In this document: positions 33,766 through 42,676 of the stretch, one piece after another | Layout: the number at the start of each line of letters is the position of its first letter | How positions within the stretch are numbered: the first letter of the stretch is position 1 | DNA from: an uncultured Aquimarina sp. | GTDB lineage: Bacteria > Bacteroidota > Bacteroidia > Flavobacteriales > Flavobacteriaceae | DNA length: 64,000 bases | Assembly: GCA_947501475.1 (NCBI GenBank) | Contig: CANMWA010000010.1 | Span: forward strand, 124,001-188,000 | Direction of reading: 5' to 3' | Position numbers and translations under genes: made by a program | Notes under the pieces: model-generated | The model's database searches: none | Told to the model about the DNA's origin: nothing | Seen by the model: only the letters and a program-made list of their open reading frames with translations

Positions 33766-35103
33766 ATGATGAAACAACATATTTTTTTAGCTCTTATTTG
33801 TATACTTTTTTTCTCTTGCATAACAACAAGTCAGAAAAAAGGTGATAGTGATAGCGGTCCTTCACTGGTTGAGGTGAAAGAAGTAGAAGGAAACTATGAT
33901 TTTTATGTAAATGGAAATAAATTTGAAGTTAAAGGAGTAGGGATTAATTATGTTGATGGTCATGATTTTGAAGCTTTACACAAAGCAGGAGGTAATGCTT
34001 TTAGAACCTGGAGAGTGAATAATGCAGAACAAGAGTTGGCTGCAGCCAAAAAGTATAACTTTATGGTAGCTATAGGTATTAGTATCGGAAAAGAACTCTA
34101 TGGCTTTGATTATAATGATACCGAAGCAGTCGCTAAACAATTTGAAAAAGTAAAAAATATTATTAAAAAGTATAAAAACCACCCTAATGTATTGTGTTGG
34201 GTAGTTGGTAACGAACTGAATTTACTTTTTAATGAAGATGGAACCTTAAAACCAGTAAATCCAAAAGTATATGATGCTATGGCAGATATCGTAGATTTTA
34301 TACACCAAGAGGATCCAAACCATCCAGTGACACTTACATTTGCAGGTGTGATAGATGAACATTTAAAAGAGGCATTAGAACGATGCCCGAAAATCGATAT
34401 CGTATCGGTACAGGTATATGGAGATCTGGAAAATGTCGAAGAACGTATAAAGAATACAGGGATAAAAAAACCATATATGATTACCGAATTTGGTCCAATG
34501 GGTTTCTGGGAAATGCCAAAAACAGCATGGAATAGAGAAATAGAAGAGGTTAGTGGACCAAAAGCAGACGGAATTTTAAATAGAATACATAAAGGACTTA
34601 TAAATAATAATTCTGGTAAATGTTTAGGTGGATTTGCCTTCGAATGGGGGCAGAAACAAGAACGTACACCGACCTGGTACGGGATGTTTCATAAAGACGG
34701 AAGTCAAACAGAAACCATAGACAACCTAACCAAACTATGGACTGAGAAATATCCCGAAAACCGGGCACCGCGAGTTGATTCTTTATTACTTGATGGTAAA
34801 AAAGCAGTCCACAATGTGTATTTGAAACCCAATCAAAAATATACTGCAGAAGTATTTGCTTCAGAACCAGATAATGATTCCTTAGTCTATAAATGGGTAG
34901 TTTCAAAAGAAGTAATCAAAAGAAGTCAAGGAGGAGAAAAAGAAATAGAACCACCGATAGTAAGTGTAGAGGTTCTTTCAGATCAAGATGGTAAATTTAC
35001 CTTTTTGGCCCCAAAAGAAGGGGAGTATCGAATTTTAGTATATGTCTATGATAATAAAGGCAAAGCAGGAGGAGGTAATGTTCCATTTATGGTAAAAAGA
35101 TAA
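33766..35103 (+). CDS. clan GH-A glycoside hydrolase lipoprotein (family unsettled)
   Basis: A 445-residue lipoprotein (C18 in LFFSC) with a (beta/alpha)8 domain of clan GH-A: NAFRTWRVN near residue 80, the acid/base region VVGNEL (E150) and the nucleophile region ITEFGP (E241). The N-E-x and ITEFG pattern recalls GH2-TIM, GH5 and GH72-type enzymes. A C-terminal beta-sandwich (about 345-445, DSLLLDGKKAV to VPFMVKR) follows. It starts directly after the PhyH stop. A periplasmic or surface exo- or transglycosidase on beta-1,3-linked chains is plausible; activity cannot be assigned. Confidence 0.75.
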   Translation: MMKQHIFLALICILFFSCITTSQKKGDSDSGPSLVEVKEVEGNYDFYVNGNKFEVKGVGINYVDGHDFEALHKAGGNAFRTWRVNNAEQELAAAKKYNFMVAIGISIGKELYGFDYNDTEAVAKQFEKVKNIIKKYKNHPNVLCWVVGNELNLLFNEDGTLKPVNPKVYDAMADIVDFIHQEDPNHPVTLTFAGVIDEHLKEALERCPKIDIVSVQVYGDLENVEERIKNTGIKKPYMITEFGPMGFWEMPKTAWNREIEEVSGPKADGILNRIHKGLINNNSGKCLGGFAFEWGQKQERTPTWYGMFHKDGSQTETIDNLTKLWTEKYPENRAPRVDSLLLDGKKAVHNVYLKPNQKYTAEVFASEPDNDSLVYKWVVSKEVIKRSQGGEKEIEPPIVSVEVLSDQDGKFTFLAPKEGEYRILVYVYDNKGKAGGGNVPFMVKR

Positions 35104-35111
35104 ATTAATTA

Positions 35112-36104
35112 ATGGCAACGTATAAAAAGATAAAATGGGGGATTATTGGTCTAGGTAACATAGCACATCAATTTGCTAAAGATCTAGCGCTTGTACCTGA
35201 TGCAGAATTAACTGCAGTAGGCTCTCGTACCATTACTAAAGCGCAAAAATTTGCCGAACAATATACTGCCAAAAAAGCATATGGATCTTATGATGAGTTA
35301 ATAGCAGATCCTGATATTGATATCCTGTATATTGCTACTCCGCATGATTCTCATGCCAGTTTAACAATAAAATCTTTAGAACAGAATAAACATGTGCTCT
35401 GCGAGAAACCAATAGCACTACATTATAATGAAGCCATACAAATGATAAAAGCTTCCAAAGCGCAACATAAATTTTTTATGGAAGCCTTTTGGACGCGTTT
35501 TAACCCTTCAGTTCAAGAAGTCCTTGCAAAGATTAAAAATCTAGAAATAGGAGAGGTAAAGTATATCAACGCAGACTTTGCCTTTAATGTAGGAACTCCT
35601 CAGGGTAGAATGATTGATATTAATACAGGAGGAGGATCGTTATTAGATATGGGCGTGTATCCATTGTTTTTAGCTTATGTAGTACTTGGGATTCCGGATA
35701 AAATATTAGCTTCTGCTAATTTTTATGATACTGGGGCAGATAAACAAACGTCTATGATTTTACAGTATGACAATGCACAAGCCGTTTTGCATAGTAGTTT
35801 TGTATCTCCTTCAGATATGGTGGCTACAATTAGTGGTACCGAAGGTAGAATTCGTTTAAACACAATATGGCATGAAACACAATCTTATGGCCTAATTAAA
35901 AACAATCATAGCGTAGCGTATCAATTTCCTACCAAAGGAAAAGGATTTACCTATGAGATAGAAGAATGCCATCATTGTATAAGAAATGAAAAGATAGAAA
36001 GTGAAATGTGGTCACATCAAAATAGCCTTGACCTTATTAAAATAGTAGATGAGGTTAGAAAACAAACAGGATTAAAGTTTCCTTCAGAAAAACAGCTTAA
36101 TTAA
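35112..36104 (+). CDS. Gfo/Idh/MocA family oxidoreductase
   Basis: A 330-residue NAD(P)-dependent oxidoreductase with an N-terminal Rossmann motif (GIIGLGNIAHQFAKDL), the family catalytic segment HVLCEKPIAL with the key lysine, and MEAFWTRFNP. The last motif is typical of the dimeric dihydrodiol dehydrogenase / D-xylose 1-dehydrogenase branch, so oxidation of xylose or a xyloside is a reasonable idea in this operon. No signal peptide, hence cytoplasmic. Eight bases follow the GH-A gene stop. Substrate is not proven. Confidence 0.85.
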   Translation: MATYKKIKWGIIGLGNIAHQFAKDLALVPDAELTAVGSRTITKAQKFAEQYTAKKAYGSYDELIADPDIDILYIATPHDSHASLTIKSLEQNKHVLCEKPIALHYNEAIQMIKASKAQHKFFMEAFWTRFNPSVQEVLAKIKNLEIGEVKYINADFAFNVGTPQGRMIDINTGGGSLLDMGVYPLFLAYVVLGIPDKILASANFYDTGADKQTSMILQYDNAQAVLHSSFVSPSDMVATISGTEGRIRLNTIWHETQSYGLIKNNHSVAYQFPTKGKGFTYEIEECHHCIRNEKIESEMWSHQNSLDLIKIVDEVRKQTGLKFPSEKQLN

Positions 36105-36118
36105 TTTTAGAAAATAAT

Positions 36119-37657
36119 ATGTCAAGAAAAACACTTTTTATAGCATTCGTAGTTTCCCTGGGAGGGTTCCTATTTGGTTTTGATGCCGGAATCATCTCGG
36201 GAGTTATGGAATACGCCGGTCCGCAGTTCGATTTAAGCGTTGGTCAACTGGGATGGGCAGTAAGTAGCCCTTCTTTTGCTGCCATGATTGCTATGCTACT
36301 GGCAGGTAGATTAAGTGATCTTGTGGGGAGAAAAAAAATATTGTTGATCGTAGCGTTTTTGTATGCTTTATCCGCTCTATTATCTGCATATGCAATATCA
36401 TATCATATGCTTTGGATTGCCAGAATGATAGGAGGTCTTGCTTTTGGAGCAGCATTGATCCTGGCACCTACTTATATTGCAGAGATTTCGACAGCAAAAA
36501 ATAGAGGGAAATTGGTTTCAATACAACAACTAAATATTGTATTAGGATTCTTCGGGGCATTTCTTTGTAATTATTATTTGAATGGATTGAACAATATTGA
36601 AGGTGGTTTTTTTACCGATGAAACCGTATGGCGATGGATGTTAGGAATAGAATTAATACCGGCCTTATTATATTTTATACTGCTATTCTTTGTCCCAAGA
36701 AGCCCACGCTGGCTATTTGTAAAAGGAAAAGAAGAAGAGGCCAAAGATGTGCTAGTTCAGTTACATGGAGAAGCTACTGCCAATACCGAAGCAGAAGCGA
36801 TAACTAGTAATATGAATAAAGAAAAAAGAAACAAAAATGCTTCTATTTCTGAGTTATTTAAACCAGCCATTCGCTTTATTCTTATCGTTGGATTGACAAT
36901 AGGTGTGTTACAACAGATCACAGGGATAAATGCTATTTACTTTTATGCTACATCTATTTTTAAGCAAACTGGTATAGGAACCGATGCTGCATTTGCTTCT
37001 GGTGTTTTATTGAGTTTTACAACGGTTGTATTCACAATTGTTGCCATGCTTCTGATTGACAGATTAGGAAGAAGACCATTGCTTCTTATCGGTATCGGTG
37101 GAATTGCAATTAGCCTGTTACTCTGTGCATATGGATTTAATCAAGCTACATATCAATTAACCAAAGAAGAAATAGTACAACTAGAAAATATTGATCAACA
37201 AAAATTAATGCCGATTTCAGGTGAAATTTTTGAAAATGATGTTGATTTTAAAAATACAATGATAGAAAACCTGGGAACACAAGTCTATGCCAAAAACGAA
37301 GGAGCAATCCTTGAGGCGGCAACTAATATGAATGCTACCTTAGTTCTAATCGGTATTTTAGGGTTTATTGCATGTTTTGCATTTTCATTAGGTCCGGTGA
37401 TGTGGGTAATGTTGTCAGAATTATATCCCAATAGATATAGAGGGTTGGCCATTGGCTTTATTGGTTTTGTAAATTCATTTGCCAGTTGGATCGTACAGCA
37501 AGTATTCCCTTGGGAGCTATCAAATTTAGGGAATGCAATGAGTTTCTTTATTTTTGGAGCCATAGCCCTCGTAGGTTTCTTTATTTTACTTAAAATATTA
37601 CCAGAGACCAAAGGAAAATCATTAGAACAAATAGAAAAAGATCTGGTTATAAATTAA
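36119..37657 (+). CDS. MFS sugar porter (probable xylose:proton symporter)
   Basis: A 512-residue carrier with 12 helices of the sugar porter family. Signature segments are GFLFGFDAGIISG in helix 1, GRLSDLVGRKK in the 2-3 loop, PRSPRWL before the central loop, QQITGINAIYFYA in helix 7 and the C-terminal PETKGKSLEQIE. An inserted polar stretch of about 60 residues separates helices near position 350-400, longer than usual for XylE-type porters. Its stop overlaps the GH43 start by one base (TAATG). Confidence 0.9.
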   Translation: MSRKTLFIAFVVSLGGFLFGFDAGIISGVMEYAGPQFDLSVGQLGWAVSSPSFAAMIAMLLAGRLSDLVGRKKILLIVAFLYALSALLSAYAISYHMLWIARMIGGLAFGAALILAPTYIAEISTAKNRGKLVSIQQLNIVLGFFGAFLCNYYLNGLNNIEGGFFTDETVWRWMLGIELIPALLYFILLFFVPRSPRWLFVKGKEEEAKDVLVQLHGEATANTEAEAITSNMNKEKRNKNASISELFKPAIRFILIVGLTIGVLQQITGINAIYFYATSIFKQTGIGTDAAFASGVLLSFTTVVFTIVAMLLIDRLGRRPLLLIGIGGIAISLLLCAYGFNQATYQLTKEEIVQLENIDQQKLMPISGEIFENDVDFKNTMIENLGTQVYAKNEGAILEAATNMNATLVLIGILGFIACFAFSLGPVMWVMLSELYPNRYRGLAIGFIGFVNSFASWIVQQVFPWELSNLGNAMSFFIFGAIALVGFFILLKILPETKGKSLEQIEKDLVIN

Positions 37658-39255
37658 TGAGTATGATCAAAAATCCAATATTAAGAGGTTTTAATCCCGA
37701 TCCATCAATAATTAGGGTAGGCGAGGATTATTATATTGCCACTTCTACTTTTGAATGGTTTCCGGGGGTGCAAATACACCACTCTAGAGATCTTAAAAAC
37801 TGGACGGTAATCGCACAACCTCTTAATAGAACCTCTCAATTAGATATGAAAGGCAATCCAGACTCATGTGGAGTTTGGGCTCCTTGTTTATCTTATGATG
37901 GTGGTGTTTTTTATTTGGTATACTCTAATGTGCGATCGTTTGATGGTGTTTGGAAAGATACTCCTAATTATCTAGTGACTACAAGAGATATTACTGGCGA
38001 ATGGTCAGATCCAATCTATCTGAGTTCAAGAGGATTTGATGGATCTATGTTTCATGATACTAATGGGAAGAAATACTTTCTGAATATGCTAGTTGATCAT
38101 AGAAAAAGTAAGCTTTTTGGAGGTATCGAATTACAAGAGTATGATCCTGTTCAAAAACAATTGATAGGAGATGTAGCATATTTGCATTCAGGAACATCAT
38201 TGGGGTGTACTGAAGGACCACATATCTTTAAGAAAGGTGGGTATTATTATTTGTTATTAGCCGAAGGCGGAACAGAATATGGTCATGCAGAATCAATTGC
38301 TAGATCAAAATCGTTATTAGGACCTTATAAAATGCATCCAGATACGGCAATCATTACTTGCACATCTGATCCATCTCATGGGCTTCAGAAATCTGGTCAT
38401 GGTGATTTTGTAGAAACACCAGACGGAAGATGGTATTTTGTATTCTTAGTAGGAAGACCATTATCAGCACATGGGCGATGTATTTTAGGCCGAGAAACCG
38501 CAATAGAAGAAATAGAATGGAAGGAAGATGGATGGCCATATTTAAAAAGTGGTTCAAAATTACCTAGAGTAGAAGTGCCAGGGCTAGATGTAGAAGAATT
38601 TTCATTTGAAAAGACTTCAATAAGAGATGATTTTGATTCAGAAGAGCTGAGTATTGATTTTCAGTCTTTAAGGATTCCTAAAGATGAACGTTGGATTTCA
38701 CTTCAAGAAAGAAAAGGATTCCTTAGACTTAAAGGAAAAGAGAGTCTAACTTCTACCCATACACAAGCACTACTAGCCAGAAGGGTACAACATTTTAAAA
38801 CCGAAGTATCTACGTCATTAGAGTTTGATCCAAAAGATATTCTGGAAATGGCAGGGCTGGTATTTTATTACAATACCGGGCATTATCATTATCTACACGT
38901 GACTTCAAATTATGAAGGAACTAAGAAATTACTAAGAGTCATCTCTTCTGATCATTTTGCAATGGTAGAACAAGAGCAAGAAATTGATATTACAGGTCAG
39001 GAGCGTATTGTTTTAAAGGGAGTTCTTAATCATGATACACTTCAGTTCTACTATAGTATCGATGAAGAAAATAATTTTCATGCTATAGGAGAAACATTAG
39101 ATGCCAGCATATTATCAGATGATTATGTGCGAGATAGAGATGAGCGATATAGACCTGCATTTACAGGAATGTTCGTGGGGATGTGTTGCCAGGATCTAGC
39201 ATACAATAGAAAGCATGCCGATTTTGATTGGTTTGAGTATAAGGAAATAAACTAA
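37657..39255 (+). CDS. GH43 family beta-xylosidase
   Basis: Releases xylose from xylo-oligosaccharides. The 532-residue enzyme has an N-terminal five-bladed GH43 propeller with all three carboxylates: general base D15 (GFNPDPSII), pKa modulator D128 (GFDGS) and acid E186 (CTEGPH), at the positions known for XynB-type beta-xylosidases. The C-terminal part (about 330-532) is the beta-sandwich of the same subgroup. There is no signal peptide, so it is cytoplasmic and works after uptake by the adjacent transporter. Activity on beta-1,3-linked xylobiose would need testing. Confidence 0.92.
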   Translation: MSMIKNPILRGFNPDPSIIRVGEDYYIATSTFEWFPGVQIHHSRDLKNWTVIAQPLNRTSQLDMKGNPDSCGVWAPCLSYDGGVFYLVYSNVRSFDGVWKDTPNYLVTTRDITGEWSDPIYLSSRGFDGSMFHDTNGKKYFLNMLVDHRKSKLFGGIELQEYDPVQKQLIGDVAYLHSGTSLGCTEGPHIFKKGGYYYLLLAEGGTEYGHAESIARSKSLLGPYKMHPDTAIITCTSDPSHGLQKSGHGDFVETPDGRWYFVFLVGRPLSAHGRCILGRETAIEEIEWKEDGWPYLKSGSKLPRVEVPGLDVEEFSFEKTSIRDDFDSEELSIDFQSLRIPKDERWISLQERKGFLRLKGKESLTSTHTQALLARRVQHFKTEVSTSLEFDPKDILEMAGLVFYYNTGHYHYLHVTSNYEGTKKLLRVISSDHFAMVEQEQEIDITGQERIVLKGVLNHDTLQFYYSIDEENNFHAIGETLDASILSDDYVRDRDERYRPAFTGMFVGMCCQDLAYNRKHADFDWFEYKEIN

Positions 39256-39265
39256 AAAAGAGATT

Positions 39266-40411
39266 ATGTATAAAAAAGTAATCGTGGTATTGAGTATTTT
39301 AAGCATTTTGGGATGCAAGAACGAATCAAAACCTAAGATAGTTTCAGAAGAAGCTGAAGAAGGCAATATAGAAACACCTATAAGAAAACTAGCCAAATTC
39401 GAACCAAAAGAAGGAGAAGTACTACTTTTTGTTGGTCAGGAGTTAGAAGCTGTAGGAGGTTTAGAAAAATATAATGACGGGTATCTTGATCATTTTGATA
39501 CTCCGGCGGGCTGGACCACATACACCAATATTAATCCAGGAGAGAATTCCTTTGGAAGAACCCAGGAAGGTTTAGATGGTATATGGGAAACCCATGATTG
39601 GGGTGATCATGACTATAATGCAACCTTGCAATTAAATGATCCTGATTATGCAAATATGGCCTTGGCAATAGGGCTTCAGTTTGTAAATCATGAAGAAAAA
39701 GTAGCCGATGGGACTCATGATAAATACATTAATAAACTAGGAGACTTTTTATTATCTTTAGGTAAGAGACCAGTGTTTTTGCGTATTGCCTATGAGTTTG
39801 ACGGAGAACCATGGAATCACTATGATCAGGAAAGTACTATAAAAGCATATAAGAGAATGGTCGATATGCTTAGAGCAAAAGGAGTAACCAATACTGCTTA
39901 TGTATGGCAATCTACTGGGTTTATGTCTCCTGAAGATGGTCAATTAGAAGCTTGGTACCCAGGTGATGAGTATGTAGATTGGTTAGGGTTCTCATTTTTT
40001 AACCGTTGGGAAGATCAAAGAATGATCGAATTTGCGCGCAAAAAAGGAAAACCAGTATTTATAGCTGAAGCATCTCCAACAATTTCAGATGTAGATGCAA
40101 AAACAACTGGAAACACTATAGAAACACAATTAAGTAATCCTGAGCAAGCAGAAGAAGCTTGGCAAAAATGGTTTATCCCGTTCTTTAAAACTATTGATGA
40201 AAATCCAGATGTGGTAAAAGCAGTTCATTATATAAATTGTCATTGGGACTCTCACCGTATGTGGTTTGATAATCCTACATTTAAGAAGATTGATGCAAGA
40301 TTACAACTTAGTGATTCGATAAGTAAGCGTTGGAGAACAATTACATCTAATCCAAAATACATTAAATCTTCTCCTGAGTTGTATGATAAAATGTGGAATC
40401 AAGTTCAATAA
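39266..40411 (+). CDS. GH26 lipoprotein, probable beta-1,3-xylanase
   Basis: A 381-residue lipoprotein (C17 in SILGC) carrying a single GH26 catalytic domain (about 50-365). The acid/base E177 lies in FLRIAYEFDG and the nucleophile E268 in FIAEASP, with YPGDEYVDWLG between. This YEFDG...W and AYVWQS...YPGD set is that of endo-beta-1,3-xylanases of marine bacteria (GH26, EC 3.2.1.32) rather than of GH26 mannanases. It is probably anchored in the periplasm or on the surface and acts on imported oligosaccharides. It lacks the CBMs and T9SS tail of its relative at 45501-49469. Confidence 0.85.
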   Translation: MYKKVIVVLSILSILGCKNESKPKIVSEEAEEGNIETPIRKLAKFEPKEGEVLLFVGQELEAVGGLEKYNDGYLDHFDTPAGWTTYTNINPGENSFGRTQEGLDGIWETHDWGDHDYNATLQLNDPDYANMALAIGLQFVNHEEKVADGTHDKYINKLGDFLLSLGKRPVFLRIAYEFDGEPWNHYDQESTIKAYKRMVDMLRAKGVTNTAYVWQSTGFMSPEDGQLEAWYPGDEYVDWLGFSFFNRWEDQRMIEFARKKGKPVFIAEASPTISDVDAKTTGNTIETQLSNPEQAEEAWQKWFIPFFKTIDENPDVVKAVHYINCHWDSHRMWFDNPTFKKIDARLQLSDSISKRWRTITSNPKYIKSSPELYDKMWNQVQ

Positions 40412-40423
40412 ATAAATCTGAAA

Positions 40424-41461
40424 TTGGAGACAAAGAAGAGAAAAATAAAACAAAAATCATTTGGTTTTCATAACCAAGAAGAACTATTAATCTTGTCGCT
40501 AAAGAATGATAATGGGATGCGATTGCGTATTACCAATTTTGCAGCAACGATAATGAGTTTAGAAGTTCCGGATGCCGAAGGAAAACTTGTTAATGTTGTC
40601 GTTGGTTTTGATTCTTTACAAGATTATATCGAAAAATCGAAGAACAAAGTATCTAGATTTTTGGGTGCCTCGATAGGCAGATATGCAGGTAGAATTTCTA
40701 ATGAAAAGATAATAGTTAATGATGTAGAGTATCCGCTTTATCATGAAGACGGAATCCACTTGCATGGTGGTAGACATGGTTTTGATGAACGTGTCTGGGA
40801 AATCGATTATATTGATGAAGATCAAATGTCGATCTCTCTCTCTTATATAAGTGAACATCTCGAAGAAGGATACCCCGGAAACCTAAGGGTAAAAGTGACC
40901 TATCAATTGACTAATGATAATGAATTAAAGATTACATATCAAGCGATTTCTGATCAGGATACTGTTGTTAATCTTACAAATCATGCTTATTATAATCTTA
41001 ATGGGGAGGGCACAATTTCTGATCATACCCTGAAGTTAAATTGCTCTAATTATCTAGAAATTGACAAACAAATCCCAACGGGAGTTATAAAGCCTGTAGT
41101 AGGTACTAAATATGATTTTCTTACTTCACGGAAGTTAGACACGCTTGAAGAGAAAGGTAGTATCGATGATACTTTTATTTTTGATGTTGAAAAAGAAGCA
41201 AAAGCTACCATTATTGCTCAAGAAAGTGGTATTAAAATGGAAGTCTCTACGAATCAACCTGCAGTGGTTATTTATACTCAAGAAGAATTTCCGGATTGGA
41301 ACTTTAGAAAAGAAGTACAGTATAACAAGTTTCCGGCTATATGTTTTGAAACTCAGAATTATCCTGACGCTCCAAATCATAGTAACTTTCCAACTGCGCA
41401 TATCAAAGCTGGTGAGGTTTATGAGAACAGAAGTGTTTTTAGGTTTAGTAAAAGTGAATAA
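40424..41461 (+). CDS. galM: aldose 1-epimerase
   Basis: Equilibrates the alpha and beta anomers of aldoses, here probably xylose for XylA. The 345-residue product follows the family from the SFGFHNQEELLILSLKN opening, through the catalytic histidines in LHGGRHGFD and VNLTNHAYYNLNG, to the catalytic glutamate region AICFETQNYPDAPNH. The only start upstream of the conserved N-terminus is a TTG at 40424 (or CTG at 40418); the first in-frame ATG would delete 26 conserved residues. It ends the xylB operon and is convergent with the LacI gene, 6 bases away. Confidence 0.9.
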   Translation: METKKRKIKQKSFGFHNQEELLILSLKNDNGMRLRITNFAATIMSLEVPDAEGKLVNVVVGFDSLQDYIEKSKNKVSRFLGASIGRYAGRISNEKIIVNDVEYPLYHEDGIHLHGGRHGFDERVWEIDYIDEDQMSISLSYISEHLEEGYPGNLRVKVTYQLTNDNELKITYQAISDQDTVVNLTNHAYYNLNGEGTISDHTLKLNCSNYLEIDKQIPTGVIKPVVGTKYDFLTSRKLDTLEEKGSIDDTFIFDVEKEAKATIIAQESGIKMEVSTNQPAVVIYTQEEFPDWNFRKEVQYNKFPAICFETQNYPDAPNHSNFPTAHIKAGEVYENRSVFRFSKSE

Positions 41462-41467
41462 TTATTC

Positions 41468-42505
41468 CTAATAAGGAAGAGGTCTAGTAGATTCACGCTC
41501 AATAAGATTGGTTTTAATCACTTTTGTAGTGTGTGAAGTTTCAGAATTTTCATTTTCTAATTTTTCGATAAGCATATTTGTTGCCATTTCGCCTAAGTAT
41601 ATTCCGTGCTGACTTATTGTGGTAATTGATGGGGTAACGTGTCTGGGTAAAACTCCATTTGTAAAACCAATGATAGAAATATCTTCGGGCACTTTGTAGC
41701 CTTTAGAACGTACCATTCTTAGCGTACTCACGGCAGAATCTTCTTCAAGACAAAGCATGGCATCTACTTTTTTGTTAGAACCAAGTAGAATTTTTAATAA
41801 GGTATCGATATCATTAAATTCATCTACTTTCAGTATTAAAGAATCATCAACAGGGATATTCGCTTCCTCGAGTGCTTTTTGATACCCTTCTAACCTTAAT
41901 TTTCCTACACTAAGGTTATGTATTGTGGATACGATGGCTATATTTTTACAACCTGTCTCGATAAAATGGTTGGTAGCATTATAAGCTCCTTCTTTATCAT
42001 TTACAATCACTTTGTCACATTCTACATCATCGGTTACACGATCAAACATTACGATAGGTATTCCTTGATTAATCGTATTCTGAAAATGACTAAAATTTTG
42101 CTTTATTTGTGTCTCTTCAGAGATTGATAATATAAAACCATCTAAAGCAGAGTTTTTAAGAAGCTCCATAGCACTCACTTCTTTTTCATAAGATTCATTA
42201 GAAATACAGGTGATAAGATTATACCCTTTTTCTGTCGCTGTTTTTTCAATACCAACAAAAACTTTAGTAAAAAAGTGATTTAAGATATTAGGGATAATAA
42301 CGCCTATGGTTTTGGTTTTTTTGTTCTGTAAATTTAGAGCTATACTGTTAGGCTTGTAATGATGTTTTTTAGCATATTCTTGAATTTTGGACTTGGTCTT
42401 TGTACTAATCTCATAACTGTCATTCAAAGCTTTGGATACAGTGGCAATAGAAACACTAAATTCTGTCGCAATATCTTTAAGTGTTATTCTTTTCTTCTTT
42501 TTCAT
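41468..42505 (-). CDS. LacI family transcriptional regulator
   Basis: A 345-residue repressor with the LacI helix-turn-helix (ITLKDIATEFSVSIATVSKALN, about residues 7-28) and hinge, followed by a periplasmic-binding-like ligand domain (TIGVIIPNIL, GFTNGVLPRHVTPSITTI). Palindromes of LacI type stand upstream of susC, of the EF-hand lipoprotein gene and of the Y_Y_Y regulator gene in the same locus, so these are probably its operators. The effector is likely xylose or a xylo-oligosaccharide. It is convergent with galM and downstream of the EF-hand gene on the same strand. Confidence 0.92.
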   Translation of the reverse strand: MKKKKRITLKDIATEFSVSIATVSKALNDSYEISTKTKSKIQEYAKKHHYKPNSIALNLQNKKTKTIGVIIPNILNHFFTKVFVGIEKTATEKGYNLITCISNESYEKEVSAMELLKNSALDGFILSISEETQIKQNFSHFQNTINQGIPIVMFDRVTDDVECDKVIVNDKEGAYNATNHFIETGCKNIAIVSTIHNLSVGKLRLEGYQKALEEANIPVDDSLILKVDEFNDIDTLLKILLGSNKKVDAMLCLEEDSAVSTLRMVRSKGYKVPEDISIIGFTNGVLPRHVTPSITTISQHGIYLGEMATNMLIEKLENENSETSHTTKVIKTNLIERESTRPLPY

Positions 42506-42568
42506 TAGATAAAAAATGATAAGACTTTCAATTTATAAGAAACATTTGATAAATAGCAATAAAATTAT

Positions 42569-42608
42569 AAAAAAATAAGGGTTTGGTGTTTTTATAACCA
42601 AACCCTTA
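42569..42608 (-). terminator. rho-independent terminator after the EF-hand lipoprotein gene
   Basis: On the minus strand a 12-base stem (42608-42597 with 42587-42576) and 9-base loop run into a T-run of seven (42575-42569). It separates the EF-hand gene from the LacI gene, which therefore needs its own promoter. Confidence 0.8.
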
Positions 42609-42628
42609 CTCATCTACTTAGGGCAATA

Positions 42629-42646
42629 TACAACGATTACGTTGTA
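42629..42646. promoter_or_regulatory. perfect inverted repeat upstream of lacI
   Basis: TACAACG-ATTA-CGTTGTA is a perfect 7-base inverted repeat in the 171-base gap before the LacI gene, just beyond the terminator of the preceding gene. It could be a regulator site or part of the 3' end of the EF-hand mRNA. It differs from the three LacI-type sites. Confidence 0.35.
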
Positions 42647-42676
42647 GAAAAATAATTAATAATGGGGAATTTTTAA

